Of a stretch of DNA of 64,000 nucleotides, positions 25,687 through 36,380 are shown in pieces. Every line of letters begins with the position of its first letter. Position 1 is the stretch's first letter. Source of the DNA: Streptomyces griseiscabiei (GTDB lineage Bacteria > Actinomycetota > Actinomycetes > Streptomycetales > Streptomycetaceae); NCBI RefSeq assembly GCF_020010925.1, contig NZ_JAGJBZ010000002.1:2294001-2358000 (forward strand), in the 5' to 3' direction. The notes under the pieces are model-generated. The model was not told the DNA's origin. It made no database searches and saw nothing but the letters and a program-made list of their open reading frames with translations. A program made the position numbers and the translations under genes.

Positions 25687-26499
25687 ATGGAGCGTCCCGC
25701 CTGGGCGCCGCGGAGCATCGACATCTCGATGCCGTCCGTGGCGCGCATGTACGACTACTACCTGGGCGGTTCGCACAACTTCGAGGTCGACCGTGAGGCG
25801 GCCCGCCGGGCCATGGAGTTCGTGCCCGGACTGCCCAAGATCATGCAGGCGAACCGCGCCTTCATGCGGCGCGCCGTGCGCTACGCCGTCGACGCGGGCG
25901 TCACCCAGTTCCTGGACATCGGATCCGGAATCCCCACCTTCGGAAACGTGCACGAGGTCGCCCGGGAGGCCGGCCCCGGCACCCGGGTCGTCTACGTCGA
26001 CCACGACCCCGTCGCCGTGGCGCACAGCCAGGAGGTTCTGCGGGGGAACGACGACGCGGACGTGATCGCGGCCGACCTCCGCAAGCCCCGGGAGATCCTC
26101 GAGAGCCCCCGTGTCCGGGAACTGATCGACCTGAACCGGCCGGTGGCGCTGCTCCTGGTTGCCATACTGCACTTCGTGGAGGACACGGACGACCCGTACG
26201 GAGCGGTGGCCGAGCTGCGCGACGCGCTCGCGCCCGGCAGTCTGCTCGTCGTCTCGCACGCCTGCCGCGAGGGAATTCCGTTGCCCCAGGAGCGGACAGC
26301 GGGCGCGGTGGACGTGTACAGGAACATTCGCAATCCGCTGACCATGCGCTCGTCCGACGAGGTCGTGCGGTTCTTCGAGGGGTACGACATGGTGGAACCC
26401 GGAGTGGTGCCGATGGCGAAGTGGCGGCCCGACACGGCTTCCGAGGACGAGGATCCGTACGCCTTCGCGCAGTTCGCCGGCGTGGGGATCAAAGCGTGA
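25687..26499 (+). CDS. S-adenosylmethionine-dependent methyltransferase, PF04672 (DUF574) type
   Basis: 270 residues from ATG at 25687, GGAG upstream. Signature stretches are ARMYDYYLGGSHNFEVDREAA at the start, FLDIGSGIPTFGNVHE as the SAM loop, VVYVDHDPVAVAH as the acidic strand and FVEDTDDPYGAVAELRDAL later. The family is greatly expanded in Streptomyces, often beside regulators, but its substrates are unknown. The stop codon overlaps the GTG start of the rmdA-like gene (GTGA), which makes translational coupling likely and suggests a link with c-di-GMP signalling or its input. Confidence 0.85.
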   Translation: MERPAWAPRSIDISMPSVARMYDYYLGGSHNFEVDREAARRAMEFVPGLPKIMQANRAFMRRAVRYAVDAGVTQFLDIGSGIPTFGNVHEVAREAGPGTRVVYVDHDPVAVAHSQEVLRGNDDADVIAADLRKPREILESPRVRELIDLNRPVALLLVAILHFVEDTDDPYGAVAELRDALAPGSLLVVSHACREGIPLPQERTAGAVDVYRNIRNPLTMRSSDEVVRFFEGYDMVEPGVVPMAKWRPDTASEDEDPYAFAQFAGVGIKA

Positions 26500-28640
26500 G
26501 GGCGGAGCCGGACGGGCCGGAGGACAGACTCCGCAGGTTCGCGACGATCTGGAGCCGCGCGGTCTTCCCCGCCACCTCCACGTCGCTGACCCGGCCCGAG
26601 TTCGAGGAACAACTGCTGCCGCTGGCCCGCAGGCTCAGCGAGGCGCTGCGGGCCAGGACGTACGACGCCGAGGAGGGCCGGGCCGTCGGCGCCGCGCTCG
26701 TCGGGGCGCACTGCACCGAACCCGAGGCGCTCAGCCGGACCCTGGACTGTGTGGAGGCCTATCTGGTGCTCTACTGCGGCGGCGACGGACCCCAGGAGGA
26801 TCTGCGGGCCCGTGCCGCGCGGCTGCAGTCCGCGATGGCCGCCGGTTACGCGGAGGCGCTGCGGCAGCGGACGCTGGCCGAGCAGGAGGCGATCGCCCGC
26901 GCGGCGCTGGAGGCCCAGGGCGCGGTCGCCCGGGCCCTGCACGCGACCGAGGCCCGCTTCCGCGCGGTGTTCGAGGGCGCTGCCATAGGCATCGGCATCG
27001 CCGACCTCGACGGCAACATCCTCCAGGTCAACGGCGCGCTGCTACGGATGTTCGGGGTCACCGAGCAGGCGATGCGCGGGCGGGTGGTCCCCGAGTGGCG
27101 GCACCCCGACGACGCGCCCCAGGTCTGGCGCCTCTACGACGAGCTGGTCCGCGGCGACCGCGAGCACTACCACACCGAAAAGGCGTTCTCCCGGCCCGAC
27201 GGAACGGTCCTGTGGACCAATCTGACGGTCTCCCTGCTGCGCGACGCGGACGGCCGGCCCCAGTACCAGCTGGCCCTCATGGAGGACACCACCGAGCGGC
27301 GGCTGCTCAACCTCCGCCTCCGCTACGAGGCCACCCATGACGCGCTCACCGGGCTGCCCAACCGCACCCTGTTCTTCGAGCGCCTGGAGAAGGCCCTCTC
27401 GGCGGGCGACGGCCAGCGCTTCGGCCTGTGCTACCTCGACCTCGACGGCTTCAAGACCATCAACGACAGCCTCGGGCACGCCGCCGGCGACCGGCTGCTC
27501 GTCGAGGTCGCCGACCGGCTGCAGTCCTGCGCGACCGCGCCCGGCGAGATGGTCGCCCGGCTCGGCGGCGACGAGTTCGTGGCGCTGACCACCGGCACCG
27601 ACACCGAGCGCGAGGTCGACGAACTCGCCGACCGCATCATGAGCGCGCTGGTCACCCCCGTCCGTATCGACGGCCGGGAGCTGCTGGTGCGCGGCAGCAT
27701 CGGCATCGTCGAGGGACCGGCGGGGGAGCGCGGCCCGGCCGAGGTGCTGCGCAGCGCCGACATCACGATGTACCGGGCCAAGTCGGCGGGCGGCAACCGC
27801 TACGAGATGGCCGACGCGGAGGCCGACGCCCGCGCCATCACCCGGCACGGACTCACCACGGCGCTGCCCGCCGCCCTGGACCGGGGCGAGTTCTTCATCG
27901 AGTACCAGCCGCTGGTCCACCTCGGCGACGGCACGGTACGCGGCGCGGAGGCCCTGGTCCGCTGGCTGCATCCGCAGCACGGCGTCCTCGGCCCCGACCG
28001 GTTCATCCCGCTCGCCGAACGCACCGGGCTGATCGTGCCGCTCGGCCGCTGGGTGCTGGAGCAGTCGGTGCGCCAGGCACGGGAGTGGCAGGAGCGGCAG
28101 GGGGGCACGGGCGCCACCGGGCCGCTGCGCGTCAACGTCAATCTGTCGCCGTGCCAGCTGACCCACCCCGGACTCGTCCAGGACACGGTCGACATCCTGG
28201 AGCGCGCCGGCCTCGAACCCGACGCGCTCTGCCTGGAGGTCACCGAGTCCGCGCTCATCGGCGCCGACGACGACCTGCTCAAACCGCTGCGCAGGCTCTC
28301 CGAGATGGGCGTCGACATCGCCCTCGACGACTTCGGCACCGGCTACTCCAACCTCGCCAACCTCCGCCGGCTGCCGGTCCGTGTCCTGAAGTTGGACCGT
28401 TCCTTCACCCAGAGCATGCAGCAGTTCCCGGCCGACCCCGTCGATCTGAAGATCGTCGAGGGCATCGTCTCCCTCGCCCACAGCCTCGACCTCGCGGTCA
28501 CCGTCGAGGGCGTGGAGACCGGAGCCCAGGCCGAACAACTGCGCATACTCGGCTGCGACACGGCCCAGGGCTGGTACTACGCCCGCCCGGGGCCCCCGGA
28601 CCGCCTCCACGAGCTGGCATTGGTGGACGCGACGGGATAG
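26496..28640 (+). CDS. rmdA: PAS-GGDEF-EAL cyclic di-GMP enzyme, RmdA-like
   Basis: 714 residues from GTG at 26496, chosen because it overlaps the stop of the previous gene in the usual coupled way. Domains: helical N-terminus (1-150), PAS/PAC (about 152-275), GGDEF (282-435, motif GGDEF intact at 357-361) and EAL (450-700, with EAL at 485-487 and DDFGTGYSNL). Both catalytic motifs look intact, so it may make or destroy c-di-GMP. S. coelicolor RmdA, as I recall, is a cytoplasmic PAS-GGDEF-EAL phosphodiesterase needed for normal differentiation and lies near sdh genes; here sdhCAB lie close downstream too, which supports orthology. The symbol is given on domain plan and context, without an alignment. 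Confidence 0.8.
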   Translation: MRAEPDGPEDRLRRFATIWSRAVFPATSTSLTRPEFEEQLLPLARRLSEALRARTYDAEEGRAVGAALVGAHCTEPEALSRTLDCVEAYLVLYCGGDGPQEDLRARAARLQSAMAAGYAEALRQRTLAEQEAIARAALEAQGAVARALHATEARFRAVFEGAAIGIGIADLDGNILQVNGALLRMFGVTEQAMRGRVVPEWRHPDDAPQVWRLYDELVRGDREHYHTEKAFSRPDGTVLWTNLTVSLLRDADGRPQYQLALMEDTTERRLLNLRLRYEATHDALTGLPNRTLFFERLEKALSAGDGQRFGLCYLDLDGFKTINDSLGHAAGDRLLVEVADRLQSCATAPGEMVARLGGDEFVALTTGTDTEREVDELADRIMSALVTPVRIDGRELLVRGSIGIVEGPAGERGPAEVLRSADITMYRAKSAGGNRYEMADAEADARAITRHGLTTALPAALDRGEFFIEYQPLVHLGDGTVRGAEALVRWLHPQHGVLGPDRFIPLAERTGLIVPLGRWVLEQSVRQAREWQERQGGTGATGPLRVNVNLSPCQLTHPGLVQDTVDILERAGLEPDALCLEVTESALIGADDDLLKPLRRLSEMGVDIALDDFGTGYSNLANLRRLPVRVLKLDRSFTQSMQQFPADPVDLKIVEGIVSLAHSLDLAVTVEGVETGAQAEQLRILGCDTAQGWYYARPGPPDRLHELALVDATG

Positions 28641-28670
28641 GGGGACCTTCTCAACCGCCGGGCTCTTTCT

Positions 28671-28745
28671 GGGGGCGCGCAGCGCGCCCCTCCAGGGGCG
28701 CGGGGAACTGCGCGACCAGCCACGACGAACCCGCAGACCCCAACG
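28671..28745. repeat. Dispersed inverted repeat, partial copy C
   Basis: The right arm only is kept (28694-28714, aggggcgcggggaactgcgc), with a small extra hairpin (ggggcgc ... gcgcccc at about 28672-28690) in place of the left arm. It lies between the convergent rmdA-like and lysR genes and could serve as their terminator. Confidence 0.7.
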
Positions 28746-28793
28746 GAGGCTCACCACCAACGGCGAGACCGGGACCCACGCCAAGACCCCGGC

Positions 28794-29678
28794 TCACCGC
28801 TCCACCAACATCCGCTGCAACTCCCGCGCGGCCCGAGGCGGAGCCACATCGCTGCGGTGGGCGAGGGCGATCGTCCGATGCAGGCCGGGCCGGGCCAGCG
28901 GGGTCACCCGCAGGCCCCGCCCGGAGCGCGTGGCGACCATCCGCGGGACGACGGCCACACCCAGTCCCGCCCGCACGAACCCCAGAACCGCGTCCATCTC
29001 ACCGCCCTCCACCGCGAAATCCGGCTCGAACCCCGCGGAGCGGCACGCGGCGACGGTGAGTTCCCGCAGGTCGTAGCCGTGGCGGAACATCACAAGGCGT
29101 TCGCCCTCCAGGTCCGGGACCCGGACCTGGCGCCGGCCGTCGCCCGGCCTGGGCGCGTCCGGGGAGGAGACCACCACCAGATCCTCGCGCAGCAGCTCCA
29201 CCGTGGTCAGCGCGGGGGAGGGCGTGGGCAGCGGGAGGACGACGAGGGCCAGGTCCAGCGCGCCGCGCGCCAGCTGCCGTACGAGGTCGTGCGAGCCGCC
29301 CTCCTCGATCAGCAGCCGGATGCCCGGATAGCGGTCGTGGAAGGCGCGCAGCACGTCCGGGAGCAGACCCGTGCACAGGCTCGGGGTCGCGCCGAGCCGG
29401 ACCCGGCCGCGCCGCAGCTGGACCAGCTCCTGCACCTCGTGCCGGGCGGTGTCCGTGTCGGCGAGGATCCGGCGGGCCAGCGGCAGCAGCGCCTCACCGG
29501 CGTCGGTCAGCGTGATGTTGCCGCGCGCCCGCTGGAAGAGGTCCGCCCCCAACTCCCGCTCCAGCGCCTTGATCTGCTGCGACAGCGACGGCTGCGCCAC
29601 ATGGACCAGCTCGGCGGCCCGGGTGAAATGCCTGGTCTCGGCTACCGCCACGAAGTACTGGAGCTGCTGGAACTGCAT
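28794..29678 (-). CDS. LysR family transcriptional regulator
   Basis: 294 residues from ATG at 29678. The winged HTH fills 1-60 (MQFQQLQYFVAVAETRHFTR, then AQPSLSQQIKALERELGADL) and a periplasmic-binding-like effector domain follows (90-290). It is divergent from sdhCAB, the standard setting for a LysR protein that controls its neighbour, and the 87-bp gap contains a LysR-type dyad (29696-29714). The effector cannot be read but a dicarboxylate such as succinate or fumarate would make sense. The downstream end meets the rmdA-like gene tail to tail. Confidence 0.9.
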   Translation of the reverse strand: MQFQQLQYFVAVAETRHFTRAAELVHVAQPSLSQQIKALERELGADLFQRARGNITLTDAGEALLPLARRILADTDTARHEVQELVQLRRGRVRLGATPSLCTGLLPDVLRAFHDRYPGIRLLIEEGGSHDLVRQLARGALDLALVVLPLPTPSPALTTVELLREDLVVVSSPDAPRPGDGRRQVRVPDLEGERLVMFRHGYDLRELTVAACRSAGFEPDFAVEGGEMDAVLGFVRAGLGVAVVPRMVATRSGRGLRVTPLARPGLHRTIALAHRSDVAPPRAARELQRMLVER

Positions 29679-29695
29679 CCCTCAACGATACGGGA

Positions 29696-29714
29696 CGATA
29701 GGAGATGACTATCG
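29696..29714. promoter_or_regulatory. Candidate LysR operator in the lysR-sdhC gap
   Basis: Perfect dyad CGATAG-N7-CTATCG, which contains ATAG-N7-CTAT, the spacing of LysR recognition boxes. It lies 17 bp upstream of the lysR start and about 20-30 bp upstream of a possible sdh -35 (TTGGAC at 29734-29739), the place expected for an activating or self-regulating site. Confidence 0.6.
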
Positions 29715-29765
29715 AAACGAGCTGTTTCATGTCTTGGACCGATGGGGTGGCACGGTTCTAGCGTC

Positions 29766-30506
29766 ATGGGCATGGCTCTGGCAACGCGGACGGACCGGGC
29801 GGAACAGGCGGACCGGGCGGAACGAAAACCGTCCTTCGCGCGCTCGGCGTGGGACAGCTCCCTCGGCAAGAAGACGGTGATGGCCGTCAGCGGACTGATC
29901 ATGCTGGCGTATCTGGTCGTCCATATGCTCGGCAACCTCAAGATCTTTTTCGGCTCGGACGAGTTCAACGGCTACGCGCACTGGCTGCGCACCCTCGGCG
30001 AGCCCTTCCTGCACTACGAGTGGGCCCTGTGGATCGTCCGCGTGGTGCTCGTCGCCGCGGTCGTCGCCCACGCCACCGCCGCCTACCAGCTCAGCCGCCG
30101 TGACCTGAGGGCCCGGCCGAGCAAGTACGTCCACAGGAAGCGCCGGGCGAGCTACGCGACCCGCACCATGCGCTGGGGCGGTGTCATCCTCGCCCTGTTC
30201 ATCGTCTGGCACATCCTCGACCTGACGACCGGCACCGTCCACCCCGGCGGCTTCCAGGCCGGACACCCGTACCAGAACGTGATCGACACCTTCTCCACCT
30301 GGTACGGCAACGTCGTCTACATCGTCGCGGTGCTCGCGCTCGGCCTGCACATCCGGCACGGCTTCTGGAGCGCCGCCCAGACCCTCGGCGCCGGCAGCCG
30401 CACCCGTGACCGGGCCCTGAAGACCACGGCCAACGTCCTCGCCCTGGTGCTGACCGTGGGCTTCGTCTCCGTCCCCGTCGCCGTCATGACCGGAGTGGTG
30501 AGCTGA
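29766..30506 (+). CDS. sdhC: Succinate dehydrogenase / fumarate reductase cytochrome b subunit
   Basis: 246 residues from ATG at 29766; ATG at 29772 is equally possible. A -10-like TCTAGC at 29757-29762 puts the RNA start almost on the codon, so the mRNA is probably leaderless. Five membrane helices with candidate haem-ligand His residues ([44 protein letters not shown]) match the single-polypeptide, dihaem cytochrome b558 family used with menaquinone. It anchors SdhA and SdhB to the inner face of the membrane and passes electrons to quinone. It begins the sdhCAB operon, and sdhA starts 2 bp after its stop. Confidence 0.9.
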   Translation: MGMALATRTDRAEQADRAERKPSFARSAWDSSLGKKTVMAVSGLIMLAYLVVHMLGNLKIFFGSDEFNGYAHWLRTLGEPFLHYEWALWIVRVVLVAAVVAHATAAYQLSRRDLRARPSKYVHRKRRASYATRTMRWGGVILALFIVWHILDLTTGTVHPGGFQAGHPYQNVIDTFSTWYGNVVYIVAVLALGLHIRHGFWSAAQTLGAGSRTRDRALKTTANVLALVLTVGFVSVPVAVMTGVVS

Positions 30507-30508
30507 CC

Positions 30509-32463
<1,955 letters not shown>

Positions 32464-32467
<4 letters not shown>

Positions 32468-33213
32468 AGCTCACCCTGCGCGTCTGGCGGCAGCGGGCCG
32501 CCGACGCCGACGGCGCCATGTCCACGTACGAGGTCGACGGCATCTCGCCCGACATGTCCTTCCTGGAGATGCTCGACACGCTCAACGAGGAACTCATCCT
32601 GCGCGGCGACGACCCCGTGGCCTTCGACCACGACTGCCGGGAGGGGATCTGCGGGGCGTGCTCGCTCGTCATCAACGGGGACGCGCACGGGCCGGAGCGG
32701 ACGACGACCTGCCAGCTGCACATGCGGTCCTTCTCGGACGGCGACACGATCGACGTCGAGCCGTGGCGTGCGTCCGCGTTCCCGGTGGTCAAGGACCTGG
32801 TCGTGGACCGGTCCGCGTTCGACCGGATCATCCAGGCCGGCGGGTACATCACGGCGCCGACCGGGGCCGCGCCGGAGGCGCACGCCACGGCTGTGCCGAA
32901 ACCGGACGCCGACTTCGCGTTCGAGCACGCGGAGTGCATCGGGTGCGGGGCGTGTGTGGCCGCGTGTCCCAACGGGGCGGCGATGCTGTTCACCTCGGCC
33001 AAGGTCAACCATCTGAACGTGCTGCCGCAGGGGGCGCCCGAGCGGGAGTCGCGCGTCCTGGACATGGTCGCGCGGATGGACGAGGAGGGGTTCGGGGGGT
33101 GCACGCTCGCCGGGGAGTGCGCGACGGCTTGTCCCAAGGGGATTCCGTTGATGTCCATCACCACGATGAACAAGGAGTGGCTGCGGGCTGCTCGCAGGAG
33201 TGGGAAGCGGTAG
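32464..33213 (+). CDS. sdhB: Succinate dehydrogenase / fumarate reductase iron-sulfur subunit
   Basis: 249 residues from ATG at 32464, overlapping sdhA by four bases. N-terminal 2Fe-2S ferredoxin domain with CREGICGAC and a further Cys in TTCQLHM; C-terminal domain with [12 protein letters not shown] and [14 protein letters not shown] for the 4Fe-4S and 3Fe-4S clusters. It carries electrons from the FAD of SdhA to the haem and quinone of SdhC. The set is complete, with no missing cluster ligand that I can see. Repeat copy D follows. Confidence 0.93.
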
Positions 33214-33245
33214 CGCCGCAGGGGGCCTGTCGTCCTCGGGGTGCG

Positions 33246-33290
33246 CGTGGTCCGTGGCTGGTCGCGCAGGTCCCCGCGCCCCTTCAGGGC
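33246..33290. repeat. Dispersed inverted repeat, partial copy D
   Basis: Left-arm remnant (gtcgcgcaggtccccgcgcc and so on) with one changed base and a short gcgcc ... remnant; the right arm is lost. It follows sdhB and may still act at the end of that operon. Confidence 0.6.
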
Positions 33291-33406
33291 GCCGCAGCAG
33301 ACCGTGGTCACAAGTGAACGTTCGCCGAAAGGTGCGGACGGGCGGGGCCGGGAGTGGTGCTCATCCCCGGCCCCGTCTGGATTTTCTGTGTGGATAGGCT
33401 GCGCGC

Positions 33407-34432
33407 ATGAGGTTCGGGCGGAGGGCGCGGCAGCGGTTCCTGGAGGCCGTCGCCGGTTTCGACGCCGCGGTACGGCAGCGGGACGAGGCCCGGATCCAGC
33501 GCGCCTACCAGGAGATGCACCGGCGGTTCGAGGGAGCCGGGCGGCACGAGATCGTCCAGGCGGCACCCCGGCTGGCCGCGCTGCTGCCCGAACTGCCCGC
33601 CGGGCCGGACACCATGGTCGCCATCGTGATCGGCGCCTGTGTCGAGCGGGGCGCCGACCCCGCCGACTGCGCGCCGCCGATCCTGCGGGGGCTCGACTGG
33701 GCGCTCGGCGCCGCCGGGGAGTTCTGCGAACGCTGGTCCGCGACCGGCGGCGGGGAGTTCCCGGAGCCCGACAACGCCGACCCCGCCCCCGACGTCGTCG
33801 CACGGGTCGGCATGGCAGCCGCCCTCGGCTGGTGGCTGCTGCCGCGCTGGGAGATGGCGTCCGTCGCGCTGCTCGGCCGGCGCGCCGTACGGGCCGGACT
33901 CGACGCCGGGCGGCGCACCCGGCTGCTCCGGGCGCTGCGGGGCGTGGAGGAGGCGTCCGGGCACGACTTCAAGCGCCTCACGTACGCCCTGCTGGTGCTC
34001 GACGACGAGCCGTTGATCGTGCTGCACCGCCCCAGCGGCACCGGGTACGCGATGCGCATGAGCGGCGTCGCGGACAACTTCCAGCTGCACACCCTGCTCG
34101 CCGGGGTGCTCGTCGGCGGCGGGCACGTCGACGGACGGGCGCCGTCCGAGCGGGAGGTCGCCGTCTGCCGGGACGCGCCGGGCCGGACGCCGACCACCGG
34201 GTCGTTCAACCTCGTGACGCCCGGCGGGGAGTGGGTGTGGAACGAGGGCACGCCCAGAGATCTCCCCGTGGTCGACGGCGTACGGCTGCTGGTGCTCGAT
34301 CCGCCGCCGTACGAGCGGAGCTGGTCCGCCGGACGGTTCCTCCCCTCGATGACGGGCGATCTCGTCCTGGAACGGGTCCTCGACACCGATGAAACCCGCA
34401 CGTGGCTCGGGGGTTGCGTCCCGGCCAGATGA
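33407..34432 (+). CDS. Protein of unknown function (341 residues)
   Basis: Starts at ATG 33407. The N-terminus is basic (MRFGRRARQRF), then mostly helical, Ala/Leu-rich sequence up to about residue 190. The second part (190-341) looks beta-rich, with WVWNEGTPRDLPVVDG and LVLDPPPYERSW. No signal peptide or certain membrane helix; GMAAALGWWLLPRW is short and amphipathic. I recognise no family. It stands alone on the plus strand between sdhB (193 bp) and the ornithine-lipid genes (156 bp). Codon use is normal for the neighbourhood. Confidence 0.65.
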   Translation: MRFGRRARQRFLEAVAGFDAAVRQRDEARIQRAYQEMHRRFEGAGRHEIVQAAPRLAALLPELPAGPDTMVAIVIGACVERGADPADCAPPILRGLDWALGAAGEFCERWSATGGGEFPEPDNADPAPDVVARVGMAAALGWWLLPRWEMASVALLGRRAVRAGLDAGRRTRLLRALRGVEEASGHDFKRLTYALLVLDDEPLIVLHRPSGTGYAMRMSGVADNFQLHTLLAGVLVGGGHVDGRAPSEREVAVCRDAPGRTPTTGSFNLVTPGGEWVWNEGTPRDLPVVDGVRLLVLDPPPYERSWSAGRFLPSMTGDLVLERVLDTDETRTWLGGCVPAR

Positions 34433-34588
34433 CGGCCACCGGGACCGTTCCGTTCAGCAAGCGCACATCCGGGCTCCCGCAACCGGTCACGCCAGTGTCA
34501 GCCGGCGTCGGAAGAACTGGGGCGGCGGACCGCACGTCCCCAGGTCCGCCCCTGACGCCGCCGAGTCGGCCCGTGACCAGGAGATGCC

Positions 34589-35359
34589 ATGACCGCCTCC
34601 ACCCTCGACAGCCCGCCCCAGTCCGCGGCCCCCACCCGCTACATCGTCACCCTGGCCCGCGGCGAGGAGGACGTCCGCGCCGCGCAGCGGCTGCGGCACG
34701 AGGTGTTCGCCGGGGAGATGGGCGCCCTGCTGGCATCGCCGCGGCCGGGGCTGGACGTCGACCCCTTCGACGCCTACTGCGACCACCTGCTCGTCCGGGA
34801 CACCCGCACCGGACAGGTCGTCGGCACCTACCGGCTGCTGCCGCCCGAGCGGGCCGCGGTCGCCGGACGGCTGTACTCCGAGGGCGAGTTCGACCTCGGC
34901 CGGCTCGACGGGATCCGCCCCTCGATGGTGGAGGTCGGCCGCTCCTGCGTCCACCCCGACCACCGCGACGGCGCCGTGATCAGCCTGATCTGGGCCGGGA
35001 TCGCCCGCTACATGGTCCGGGGCGGCCACGAGTGGCTGGCCGGCTGCTGCTCCGTCCCGCTCGCCGACGGCGGGGCGCTCGCGGCGGGCACCTGGGACCG
35101 GGTGCGGGCCAGGAACCTGGCGCCGGAGGAGTACCGGGTACGACCGCTGCTGCCCTGGGTCCCCAAGGGCGAGGCCCCGCAGGGCCACACCGAGCTGCCG
35201 CCGCTGCTGCGCGGCTATCTGCGGCTCGGCGCCTGGGTCTGCGGCGAGCCCGCGCACGACCCGGACTTCGGGGTCGCCGACCTGTACGTGCTGCTGTCGA
35301 TGCGCCGGGTCAACGCCCGCTACCTGCGCCACTTCCTCTCCCTCGCCCCGGCGGCGTGA
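34589..35359 (+). CDS. olsB: OlsB-like ornithine N-acyltransferase (GNAT fold)
   Basis: 256 residues from ATG at 34589. The sequence ARGEEDVRAAQRLRHEVFAGEMG, then FDAYCDHLLVRD, VVGTYRLL and VEVGRSCVHPDHRDG is the signature of OlsB-type acyltransferases. OlsB joins a 3-hydroxyacyl group from acyl carrier protein to the alpha-amino group of ornithine, giving lyso-ornithine lipid. The next gene, 4 bp downstream, is an acylglycerolphosphate-acyltransferase-like protein that would add the second chain (OlsA). The pairing, and my recollection that SCO0920-SCO0921 make ornithine lipid in S. coelicolor, support the call; direct proof is lacking. Confidence 0.8.
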   Translation: MTASTLDSPPQSAAPTRYIVTLARGEEDVRAAQRLRHEVFAGEMGALLASPRPGLDVDPFDAYCDHLLVRDTRTGQVVGTYRLLPPERAAVAGRLYSEGEFDLGRLDGIRPSMVEVGRSCVHPDHRDGAVISLIWAGIARYMVRGGHEWLAGCCSVPLADGGALAAGTWDRVRARNLAPEEYRVRPLLPWVPKGEAPQGHTELPPLLRGYLRLGAWVCGEPAHDPDFGVADLYVLLSMRRVNARYLRHFLSLAPAA

Positions 35360-35363
35360 CCCG

Positions 35364-36380
35364 ATGAGCGTATGGCTGCCCAGCGCGCCCTGCAGCCCGC
35401 AGGCGTGTGTGGAGGCGGGCAGCGCGGCCGCCGCCCTGCCCCGGGCCGGCGCGCGGTTCACGGCGGTCGTGGCGCTGGTCCTCCTCGGGGTGCTGGTGAG
35501 CGTCGTCGGGCTGCGGCCGCCGGCCGGCGTGGTGCGGTGCTGGTGCCGGTGGACCGTACGGGCCTCCGGGGTCCGGGTACGGATCACCGGCACCGCCCCG
35601 GCCACCGGCGGACTGCTGCTCGTCGCCAACCATGTCTCCTGGCTGGACATCCCGCTGCTCGGCGCGGTGCGCCCGGCGCGGATGCTCGCCAAGTCCGACA
35701 TCCGGGCCTGGCCGGTGGCGGGCCCGCTCGTCGCGCGCGGCGGCGTGCTGTTCATCGAGCGGGACCGGATCCGGGCGCTGCCGGAGACGGTCGCGCGCGT
35801 CGCCGACGCCCTGCGCGCCGGCGCGGCCGTCGTCGCCTTCCCCGAGGGCAGCACCTGGTGCGGGCGCGCCCAGGGCCGCTTCCGGCGGGCCGTCTTCCAG
35901 GCGGCCCTGGACGCGGACGTGCCCGTGCAGCCCGTGCGCGTCCGCTACCGGTCCACCGGGGGCGGGGCGAGCACCGCGCCGGCCTACGTCGGCGACGACT
36001 CGCTGCTCAGCTCGGTGTGGCGGGTGGTGTCCGCGACGGACGTCGTCGCCGAGGTGGACGTACGGCCCGTCATCGCCCCGGCCGCCCATCTCGACCGGCG
36101 GGCCCTCGCGGGGGCCGCGCAGACGGCGGTGACCGACGTGGCGGCCATGGCCGAGCACCTGCCCGACGCGGGCGGTGGCCGCCGGGGCGTACGTCCGGCT
36201 TCCGTGCGGGGGCTCAGGAGGCGGGAGGGGGCGAGGGCGGAGACGGGCTCGGGTACGCGGTCGGGGGTCAGCGTCGGCCGAGACCCGCGATCCGGGCCAG
36301 TCGCGTGTACGAGTCCAGCAGTGCCGCGCGGTCGTACGTACTCGTCGTCACCAGGATCTCCTGGGCGCCCGTCTCCTTGA
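35364..36380 (+). CDS. olsA: PlsC/OlsA-like O-acyltransferase
   Basis: 338 residues from ATG at 35364. A membrane helix (about 30-55) precedes the acyltransferase domain with NHVSWLD (the H-x4-D catalytic motif), FIERDR and FPEGSTW. It would esterify the 3-hydroxy group of lyso-ornithine lipid made by the preceding gene product; a role in phosphatidic acid synthesis is the alternative. The last ~70 residues are low-complexity, rich in Arg, Gly and Ser, and the final 113 bp run inside the 3' end of the opposite-strand luciferase-like gene. That tail is odd and may reflect loss of an earlier stop. Confidence 0.78.
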   Translation: MSVWLPSAPCSPQACVEAGSAAAALPRAGARFTAVVALVLLGVLVSVVGLRPPAGVVRCWCRWTVRASGVRVRITGTAPATGGLLLVANHVSWLDIPLLGAVRPARMLAKSDIRAWPVAGPLVARGGVLFIERDRIRALPETVARVADALRAGAAVVAFPEGSTWCGRAQGRFRRAVFQAALDADVPVQPVRVRYRSTGGGASTAPAYVGDDSLLSSVWRVVSATDVVAEVDVRPVIAPAAHLDRRALAGAAQTAVTDVAAMAEHLPDAGGGRRGVRPASVRGLRRREGARAETGSGTRSGVSVGRDPRSGPVACTSPAVPRGRTYSSSPGSPGRPSP

